From contig DAIQNR010000022.1 in assembly GCA_036788295.1 (NCBI GenBank), positions 5,664-69,663 on the forward strand: a stretch of 64,000 nt of DNA, written 5' to 3'. A model generated the notes under the pieces. That model worked only from the letters and a program-made list of their open reading frames with translations, searched no databases and had not been told where the DNA came from. The DNA is from JAHQVK01 sp036788295 (lineage in GTDB: Bacteria; Myxococcota; Kuafuiibacteriia; Kuafuiibacteriales; Kuafuiibacteriaceae). Every line of letters begins with the position of its first letter. Positions within the stretch are counted from its first letter, which is position 1. The translations under genes were made by a program, and so were the position numbers. Shown here in pieces: positions 58,527-64,000 of this stretch.

Positions 58527-60389
58527 TCAGCCCTGCCCATGTTGGGCCGCGACCGGTCCGATGGGGCCAGGTCCGATGCAGAGACCGGCTTCGAGCAAGC
58601 GGGCTTTCTCGGCGAGCACCGCCGCCCGGTACTCCGCGCTTTCGAAATAGGCCTTCAGCTCTGGATCCACGGGCAGGACGTGGTCCTCAGCGAGCCATCG
58701 CACCGGCTCACCGTCGTCGAGTCGCATCCGCCCTTGCTCCACGGCGTAGGTGGCCTCGACCAGCTCGAGCCCAGCGAGCGCCGCCCTCAGGGCCCGAAAC
58801 CGCCCCTCGACGCTCGGATCCACGAACCGCCACTCGGCCGCGCAGTACAGGGCGTTGTGGTAGTGCGCTGGTCGGTCCATCAGGCCGGCCAGCTCGAGCC
58901 GCCGGCAGGCTTGCACCAAGATCTCCTGGATCTCGAGCGCGATCCCGAGCCCCGGGTGGTCCTGCCCGGGCAGGGGCGGCCGGGCGAGGGAGAAGCTGCG
59001 GGTCGGGTCCTGAAGGAGCAGCCACTCGACGAACAGCCACTCGACGCGCTCTCGGCCGGGGATGAACGCTGGTTTGTAGCGTCGGCGCAGCACCAACTCG
59101 ACGAGCAGCATCAGGTCCCGCCGGCCGAGCGAGCGCCCGCGAATGCGGAGGACCTGCCGACCGGGGTCGGACGGGTCGAGCTCGAACGACAGATCCCGAA
59201 ATCCCCGGGCCCGAATGCGGTCCATCACCCCGTATCGCTCGAAGGCGACCTCGAGCCCGTGGTTCGAATAGTAGTCGAGGAACCGCCGGTTCGTGGGGGC
59301 TACGCCGAGCGCCCCCAGCACGTCCTCCTCGGTGATCTCGATGTCGTCGCCGGTGTCCCCCCGCAGCTCCCGAGGGTCGAGCGACGACGCCACCCGGGCG
59401 TAGCGGGACCTCAGCGACGGCGGGGGCCGGCCGTCGAAGCGAAAGTCCCCGGTGAGCAACGCCCGAATCAGCCGAAAGTGAACCTGCCAAGCACGGGGGC
59501 TGTAGCCTCCGCCCAGGGTGACGACGAGCGGGACCCCGAGGTCGCGCACCACCCGGTAGACGTGGCAGTCCCGGTCGAACGCTCCCCGGGGCGAGAGCCA
59601 AAACGAGCCGAGCTGGTCGCCGGCGAGCACGTCGGCCCCGGCGATGTAGACGACGACCAAGGGCCGAAACCGCCGCAGCTCGGTCTCGAGCGAGGTGCGG
59701 AGCGCGGACAGGTACCGGCGGTCGTTCACCGGGCCGGTGAGGTGGATCTCGCGTCCGTTCGCTTCGGTGCGGGTCCAGACCGCCCCGTGGATCGAGTACA
59801 CGAAGACGTCCGGGTCGTTGGCGAAGGCGACGGTGTTGCCGTTGCCTTGGTGAAAATCGAGATCCACCACCGCGACCCGGCCGGGGAAGCCTCCGGCCCG
59901 GAGGTCCGCGATCGCCACCCCGATGTCGTTGAAGACGCAGAACCCCGAGCCCTGTTCGGGCTCCGCGTGGTGAAAGCCCCCGCCCAGGTTGATGGCGACG
60001 TCCAGGCGCCGGTGGGCGGCTTCTCCGAGCGCCGACACCGTGCCCCCGACCGCGCGCCGCGATGAAGCGAGCAGCGACTCGATGTCCACGTCTTCCGGGG
60101 GAAGCCCGAACACGTGAGCGAGCGCGGAGGCCTCCGACACCCGCTCGAGGTAGCGCAGGGAGTGAAACCGCCGCAGCTGCCCCACCGAGGCGCTCGGCGG
60201 GGTGCGCACGTCCACCGGGCGCAGCACCCCCTCCTGCAGCAGCCGGCCGAGCACGCGCTCCCCTCGGTGCGGGTCGACGTGCTCGACCCGCGAGGTCGCG
60301 GCGAGCGCCGGCGCGGCGTACTCGGGGTGGTACCAGAGGCCCACCCGGTCCCGGCGCCACCAAGCCCCGAGGCGGGACAGCAGGCTCAT
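58527..60389 (-). CDS. histone deacetylase-family protein with an extra C-terminal domain
   Basis: A 620-residue protein. Residues about 15-320 form the arginase/HDAC fold: VGLWYHPEY, NLGGGFHHAEPEQGSGFCVFND (near 140), VVDLDFHQGNGNTVAF (zinc Asp and His, near 180), FVYSIHGA, VYIAGADVLAGDQLGSF (second zinc Asp) and VTLGGGYSPRAW. These mark a zinc-dependent class II-like deacetylase or acetylpolyamine amidohydrolase. The last 280 residues (VLGALGVAPTNRRFLDYYSN, LRIRGRSLGRRDLMLLVELVLRRR, LALARPPLP-like and EIQEILVQACRRLELAGL segments) are not part of the standard fold and I do not recognise them. The start at MSLLSRLGAWWRRD was chosen. A fused specificity or partner domain is likely. Confidence 0.85.
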   Translation of the reverse strand: MSLLSRLGAWWRRDRVGLWYHPEYAAPALAATSRVEHVDPHRGERVLGRLLQEGVLRPVDVRTPPSASVGQLRRFHSLRYLERVSEASALAHVFGLPPEDVDIESLLASSRRAVGGTVSALGEAAHRRLDVAINLGGGFHHAEPEQGSGFCVFNDIGVAIADLRAGGFPGRVAVVDLDFHQGNGNTVAFANDPDVFVYSIHGAVWTRTEANGREIHLTGPVNDRRYLSALRTSLETELRRFRPLVVVYIAGADVLAGDQLGSFWLSPRGAFDRDCHVYRVVRDLGVPLVVTLGGGYSPRAWQVHFRLIRALLTGDFRFDGRPPPSLRSRYARVASSLDPRELRGDTGDDIEITEEDVLGALGVAPTNRRFLDYYSNHGLEVAFERYGVMDRIRARGFRDLSFELDPSDPGRQVLRIRGRSLGRRDLMLLVELVLRRRYKPAFIPGRERVEWLFVEWLLLQDPTRSFSLARPPLPGQDHPGLGIALEIQEILVQACRRLELAGLMDRPAHYHNALYCAAEWRFVDPSVEGRFRALRAALAGLELVEATYAVEQGRMRLDDGEPVRWLAEDHVLPVDPELKAYFESAEYRAAVLAEKARLLEAGLCIGPGPIGPVAAQHGQG

Positions 60390-60592
60390 CGCGAACGGCC
60401 CTCCGGTCGAGTGTCGCGCGCTCGTAACCAAGGCGGTAACCAGAAGAGGGCTCTCGGCCGGACGAACATCGCTTGGGCACCGCCTCCCGTCATGGCGAAG
60501 GCGTGGCGCGAACCTTGCTTGAAGATAACCCTACCCGTTCGACGGGGCGCAAGCCGGATTTCACCGTCGCCAGCGCAGGGAAGGGAGTCTCC

Positions 60593-61594
60593 ATGGTGTC
60601 CATCGCCACCCGCTACCTCGGCCTCGAGCTTCGCTCGCCTCTCGTGGCGAGCGCGAGCCCGCTGTCCGAGACCATCGCCGGGGTCCGGGCCCTCGAAGAC
60701 GCGGGAGCGGGCGCGGTCGTGCTCTACTCGCTGTTCGAGGAGCAACTGAACCTGCCGCCGGAGAGCTTGCACGACCTGATGGGCCGGGGGGCGGGGGGCT
60801 ACGCCGAAACCGTGGCGCTGCAGCCCGGGTCCCACCGTGGGCCTTCGGGGCCGTTCGAATACCTCGAGTACCTCCGCGAGGCCAAAGCCGCGGTGGGCAT
60901 CCCGGTGATCGCGAGCGTGAACGGCGCCCCGGGGAAGGATTGGGCCCCGTACGCCAGCCTGCTCGAGGCGGCCGGTGCCGACGCGGTGGAGCTCAACTTG
61001 TACCATGTGCCGACCGACCCTTCGGTCCCAGCAGCGGAGCTGGAGAGTCGATACTACCACACCGTTCAGCTGATTCGGCGGGCCCTCCGGGTGCCGCTCA
61101 CGGTCAAGCTGCACCCGTTCTTCACCAGCCTCCCCCACGCCGCGGCGCGTTTTCACGAGAGCGGCGCCGACGGGCTGGTCCTGTTCAACCGGTTCTACCA
61201 GCCGGACGTGGACCTCGACCGAATGCGGGCGCGGGCCCGGCTCACCCTCTCGACGTCCGAGGACCTACGGTTGCCGCTGCGCTGGGTCAGCATCTTGAAG
61301 CGGCAGCTCGGGGCCGAGCTGGCGATCACCGGCGGGGTGCAGTCGGCCGAAGACGCGCTCAAGGCGATCGCGGCCGGCGCCAGCGTGGCGATGGTGTGCT
61401 CGACGCTGATTCGCCACGGCGTGCCTCATCTGAAGACGCTCAACGAGCGCCTCCGCATCTGGCTCGACGCGCACGGCTTCGCCGGTGTGGACGACCTTCG
61501 CGGGCGGCTGAGCCAAGAAGAGGACGCGCAGTCGGTGATCGAGCGCGCCCAGTACATTCGCACCCTGCGCGACTTCGACCCGGCCGCTCGCTGA
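60593..61594 (+). CDS. dihydroorotate dehydrogenase-like FMN protein
   Basis: A 333-residue PyrD-related (beta/alpha)8 protein. ATG 60593 has AAGGGAG about 7 bp upstream. MVSIATRYLGLELRSPLVASASPLSET, then VIASVNGAPGKDWAPYASLLEAAGADAVELNL (in two stretches), VPLTVKLHPFFTSLPHAA, GLVLFNRFYQPDVDL and ITGGVQSAEDALKAIAAGASVAMVCSTL show the FMN and phosphate-binding elements. The catalytic Cys/Ser segment of true dihydroorotate dehydrogenases is not recognisable (N.YHVPTD at that place), matching the 'DHOD-like' group often found with ferredoxin-dependent oxidoreductases. Electron acceptor and substrate are unknown. Divergent from the HDAC-like gene with 203 bp between starts. Confidence 0.88.
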   Translation: MVSIATRYLGLELRSPLVASASPLSETIAGVRALEDAGAGAVVLYSLFEEQLNLPPESLHDLMGRGAGGYAETVALQPGSHRGPSGPFEYLEYLREAKAAVGIPVIASVNGAPGKDWAPYASLLEAAGADAVELNLYHVPTDPSVPAAELESRYYHTVQLIRRALRVPLTVKLHPFFTSLPHAAARFHESGADGLVLFNRFYQPDVDLDRMRARARLTLSTSEDLRLPLRWVSILKRQLGAELAITGGVQSAEDALKAIAAGASVAMVCSTLIRHGVPHLKTLNERLRIWLDAHGFAGVDDLRGRLSQEEDAQSVIERAQYIRTLRDFDPAAR

Positions 61595-61935
61595 GACCCC
61601 TATCCTGAGGCCCGACCGCACCCCAAGCCGGAAACTGTATCGAGCCGTGGGTGGCCGCGTCCGGCCGAGGGTCGCTCCTTTCCCGGTCCTACCCGGTCGG
61701 GGACCGTTGCCGGTGCCGACAGCGGACACGGCCTTTCTTGCTCGCACCCAGGGCTGCAAGTAGTATTACAATCAGGGCCTGCTCGACAGGGTCTGAGCGA
61801 AGAGTTTGGACCCCCGTTCCCCCTGTTGCCCGCGCGGGAGTGCGCGGTCCGGTCGCCGGCATTGGGGCTCGTCCCTTCTTCGACGATCACCCCACCGAGC
61901 CAAGAACTGCCTTGGCAGCCGAGACGCGGTCCTGT
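61595..61935. other. 341-bp spacer before the toxin-like gene
   Basis: No convincing gene. The frame of the following gene is open back to 61651, but the peptide lacks protein-like features. The spacer carries the promoter-like pair described separately and becomes more A/T-rich from about 61735 on, marking the left border of the island at the window's end. Confidence 0.5.
61738..61766 (+). promoter_or_regulatory. sigma-70-like promoter candidate for the toxin-like gene
   Basis: TTGCTC at 61738-61743 and TAGTAT at 61761-61766 with a 17-bp spacer. Four of six bases match in each hexamer and the spacing is optimal. The predicted transcript would begin near 61773, about 160 bp upstream of the ATG at 61936. 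Confidence 0.45.
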
Positions 61936-62622
61936 ATGGATCGGCGTGTGGACAGCCGAGATCCCTCGCTCAGCGGTAACGAACCATCGGTAGAACTCTC
62001 TGCGGGCGGCCGACTCGACAACCGTTCTGAGCGCTTCGAACTGCGCCCAGCCTCGGTCTCCGCCGACGCCGAACCAATCTTCGACGAGAAGACTGGCCAC
62101 ATCGTTGGTTACCGAGACTCCAGGTTCAGCGTTGCCAGATACTACGACCTCGAGGGCTCGGTAGTTGCCGTGGAAGAACCTGGGATCGAGAGCCCGCTCT
62201 TCGACCCCGTCGACCTCATCGGCTCCGGGTTTGGCCTCATGGGGAGTCTCGGCCGTGGGCTGTCCGCAGCTGGAGCGCGGTCTGCTGCCCGGTCGCTCGG
62301 CGCGAGAGCAGCTGTCCGCCTCACCACCGCGGCTGTCGCCAAATCGGTGAGTCGTCCGTTGATGGCAACCTTCCGGAGGCTCACACTTCAGCGCCTGCAG
62401 TTCACGGCCACTACGGCCGCCCGAATGGCCAGCAAAGGCCGACGGGTGCCTATTCACATCCTTCACCTGGCCGTGAGGCACGGGCGCCGAGTCCCCGACC
62501 CGAAAGGGGTGAAGGGCGCCTTCATGTACTATTCCAGTATGCATCGGAATGGCTCGAAATATGCCATTGAAGTCCTAGTGCGCGAGCGGGACTACACGAT
62601 CCTTCAATTCCTGTACAAGTGA
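61936..62622 (+). CDS. polymorphic-toxin-like effector fragment with C-terminal nuclease-like domain
   Basis: A 228-residue protein. Residues about 45-90 (DEKTGHIVGYRDSRFSVARYYDLEG, then VVAVEEPGIESPLFDPVDLI) match the connector seen before toxin domains of PAAR/RHS-type effectors. A Gly/Ala-rich, membrane-like linker follows (GSGFGLMGSLGRGLSAAGAR to SKSV-like). The last 65 residues (IHILHLAVRHGRRVPDPKGV, AFMYYSSMHRNGSKYAIEVL, RERDYTILQFLYK) resemble small BECR-fold (RelE/barnase/EndoU-like) RNase toxins: conserved His, G-R-x-P-D-P, Y-x-I-x-V, and a final I-x-x-F-x-Y strand. The secretion/delivery module is missing, so it may be a displaced toxin tip. Composition is lower in G+C than neighbours. 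The toxin class is a tentative reading. Confidence 0.55.
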   Translation: MDRRVDSRDPSLSGNEPSVELSAGGRLDNRSERFELRPASVSADAEPIFDEKTGHIVGYRDSRFSVARYYDLEGSVVAVEEPGIESPLFDPVDLIGSGFGLMGSLGRGLSAAGARSAARSLGARAAVRLTTAAVAKSVSRPLMATFRRLTLQRLQFTATTAARMASKGRRVPIHILHLAVRHGRRVPDPKGVKGAFMYYSSMHRNGSKYAIEVLVRERDYTILQFLYK

Positions 62623-62635
62623 CATTGGAGTCGTC

Positions 62636-63184
62636 ATGCAGCTTAGAGAATGTCCGTCACGCTCAGGAACTTCCGTGCGGGTCTTCGCCTTCTGGTCGCC
62701 TGATGACGGGACCCTGGAAGTCCATTGTTCCCGACCTTCAGGCTCTCCCCGCGTCCTGTCTCGCCATCTCGACGAGCTCTTTGAACTGGACGACACTGAG
62801 ATCATAACCATCGGCGACCTCGAGTGGATACAGAACGAGGCCGCCGGTCTCCAGGCGGTGGCGATCCGGGTAATGGATCTCGCGGGTACGTCTCTCGCCC
62901 CCGGACCCGAGCCGGGAGCCCCTCGAGCGGTGGAAGGGGCGCTCCGGCTGGAGGCGACGCTTGACGGCAATCGCCGCGCGAGTTTCGAACGCCCGGTCGT
63001 CGTGCGCGGGCGAACCGAGTCGGACGGAAGCCTGACGGCTGAGATCGAAGTTGGCGCTGACCGCTCTCCAAGGTGGTTCGAGGTCGCCGAGAATCTCCAT
63101 GTCGCCGCGGGGGAATCGGGAGAACTAGCGAGGTTGCGGGTCGGAGGGATACGGCTCATGACCCCCGAGTTGTTCGACGGGTGA
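62636..63184 (+). CDS. candidate immunity protein for the adjacent toxin
   Basis: A 182-residue soluble protein, ATG with GGAG 7 bp upstream, 13 bp after the toxin-like gene. Residues about 1-95 (VRVFAFWSPDDGTLEVHCS, VLSRHLDELFELDDTEII, LEWIQNEAAGLQAVAI) are acidic alpha/beta; residues 95-170 are beta-rich (ALRLEATLDGNRRASFERPV, SLTAEIEVGADRSPRWFEVA). It is strongly acidic, opposite to the basic toxin tip, which is typical of cognate immunity proteins. I do not recognise a family. Order, spacing and charge are the only support; it could instead be an unrelated accessory gene. Confidence 0.5.
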   Translation: MQLRECPSRSGTSVRVFAFWSPDDGTLEVHCSRPSGSPRVLSRHLDELFELDDTEIITIGDLEWIQNEAAGLQAVAIRVMDLAGTSLAPGPEPGAPRAVEGALRLEATLDGNRRASFERPVVVRGRTESDGSLTAEIEVGADRSPRWFEVAENLHVAAGESGELARLRVGGIRLMTPELFDG

Positions 63185-63617
63185 TGAGCGTTCGCGGGGG
63201 TGGCATGATGAAAACCGCGACTGGCGAGCAACGAGGTGAATGCCCCGTTCCCGCTCGACCTGGTTCCAGCCGCTGTACCGGTCCCGCGGCCCCATATGCC
63301 GGGGGCCGAGGACCAAAGGAAGCAAGCCAGAGGGCGGTCGCCAGGCCGGATGAGATGCTTCAGTTCTGACCGACAGGGCGGTTGTAGCTAAGGTTATGGT
63401 AACCCCCGAGAAGCGCCTGAACGTTGGGCTCGTCTTTCGTGCGCCAAACCTGCCGCCTAACAGGCTTTTTGGCCGGTCAACCTCGGTTACCGGCGAGCAT
63501 CTCTCGCGGCTGCTCGAGCTGCGGGGCGCTGACCTCACGTCCGCGAAGCGAAACACCGGCTCCATGAGGATCGGAGGCAGAGACGATTTCGAGGACATCG
63601 ACCGCACCGCGACCCCT
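63185..63617. other. 433-bp stretch without a clear gene
   Basis: Short frames exist on both strands (for example 63396-63626 plus), but none has a convincing start, length or protein character. Fragments of decayed genes, common between toxin/immunity cassettes, may be present. Nothing else is seen. Confidence 0.45.
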
Positions 63618-63932
63618 TTATGGTGAATCGCTCTCCGAATCGAGCTCTCCCTCAACCATCTCTCGGCAGTAATCCAGCGGCAGATACACCGGTTCGCGTG
63701 CAGTAGCAACTGTCTCGCGTCCAGCACAACCCTCGGCCTCGACGCGAACCGTATATCGTGGATATTCCTGCGCGAAGTTGAAGGCGTTGACCAGAAATGC
63801 AGCAGACATGATTCCTAAGGACGCTGCGGAGAGGGCATCTGGGAAGGCACTGCCTCGGGTCTTCTCATAGGCTTCGAGCATTACAGCGCCCACGGCGAAA
63901 CCCAACCCAACTGTAAATGCAGTCCCTGCCAC
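63618..63932 (-). CDS. small membrane protein of unknown function
   Basis: A 104-residue protein starting with GTG at 63930-63932; an in-frame TAG seven codons upstream fixes the start region. Two hydrophobic helices (AFTVGLGFAVGAVMLEAY; SAASLGIMSAAFLVNAF) are followed by a soluble C-terminal part with two cysteines (VEAEGCAGRETVA, LPLDYCREMVEGELDSE). I do not recognise it. It faces the toxin-like cassette across 430 bp. Upstream (63933-64000) is A/T-rich and holds a TATCAT sequence suitable as a -10 element, but no matching -35. It might be an immunity protein for an effector beyond the edge, or an unrelated envelope protein. Confidence 0.5.
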   Translation of the reverse strand: MAGTAFTVGLGFAVGAVMLEAYEKTRGSAFPDALSAASLGIMSAAFLVNAFNFAQEYPRYTVRVEAEGCAGRETVATAREPVYLPLDYCREMVEGELDSESDSP

Positions 63933-64000
63933 ATTATCGATACTAGTCTAGAGCACCGAATATGATAAAACCTTACGCTGCTACTGGGGTTCGGCGTTGA

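Noticed and set aside
61600..62544. 315-codon minus-strand frame over the toxin-like gene
   Set aside because: No start signal or domain; the plus-strand frame has the effector connector pattern, a promoter-like pair and a following coupled gene.
63125..63727. 200-codon minus-strand frame at the right edge
   Set aside because: Overlaps the candidate immunity gene and the small membrane protein gene in other frames, and reads as Arg/Ser-rich without any motif.

Overview
The window is about 70% G+C and gene-dense. It looks like Myxococcota (a deltaproteobacterium in older usage). Pointers are two Hanks-type Ser/Thr kinases with long low-complexity linkers, many lipoproteins, PilZ and PATAN/DUF4388-like regulators, an OmpA protein with thrombospondin type 3 repeats, a row of giant periplasmic TPR proteins ending in an FHA/TonB protein (the arrangement of the Glt/Agl envelope complex of Myxococcus), and an archaeal-type thiolase/HMG-CoA synthase/DUF35 trio. 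The contig is draft quality: a 100-N gap at 9292-9391 sits inside a short tandem repeat.

Layout. 1-8 kb (minus strand): murB (cut by the left edge), a choice-of-anchor lipoprotein, orn, an OmpA/TSP3 lipoprotein coupled to a DUF4398 lipoprotein, a small membrane protein and a Ser/Thr kinase with PEGA-like ectodomains. 8.2-9.5 kb: a REP-associated tyrosine transposase homologue, a hairpin-forming spacer and the gapped repeat array. 9.5-15.7 kb: Dph6-like ATP pyrophosphatase, a repeat-containing regulator, a GNAT-HAD pair, a DMT exporter and a solitary Eco57I-like DNA methyltransferase. 15.9-19.3 kb: a large glycosidase-like lipoprotein of different base composition. 19.4-25.7 kb: hybrid histidine kinase, EEP phosphatase, lipoprotein, BolA, methyltransferase, HEAT-repeat protein.

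25.8-32.2 kb (plus strand) is a metabolic block: biotin carboxylase, carboxyltransferase and biotin carrier, followed by HMG-CoA synthase, thiolase and DUF35 protein. A lone type II thioesterase, a PilZ protein, frataxin (cyaY) and a second Ser/Thr kinase follow. 37-40 kb holds a VWA/GATase-like membrane protein and a DUF4159 protein. 40-49.7 kb is a tightly coupled minus-strand envelope operon (two periplasmic proteins, then proteins resembling GltD, GltE, GltF and GltG in that order). 50-55 kb: cysQ-like phosphatase, then mlaE-mlaF-mlaD with an orphan type III secretion ring lipoprotein (SctJ family) as the last gene of the same unit.

55-61.6 kb: two fasciclin lipoproteins, mtaB, an HDAC-family deacetylase with an extra C-terminal domain and a dihydroorotate dehydrogenase-like protein. 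61.7-64 kb is a more A/T-rich island: a truncated polymorphic-toxin-like protein with its own promoter-like sequence, a closely spaced candidate immunity gene, non-coding DNA and a small membrane protein. This island, the SctJ-Mla linkage and the carboxylase/HMG-CoA block are the most interesting parts. All functions are inferred from reading the sequence; no database search was possible.
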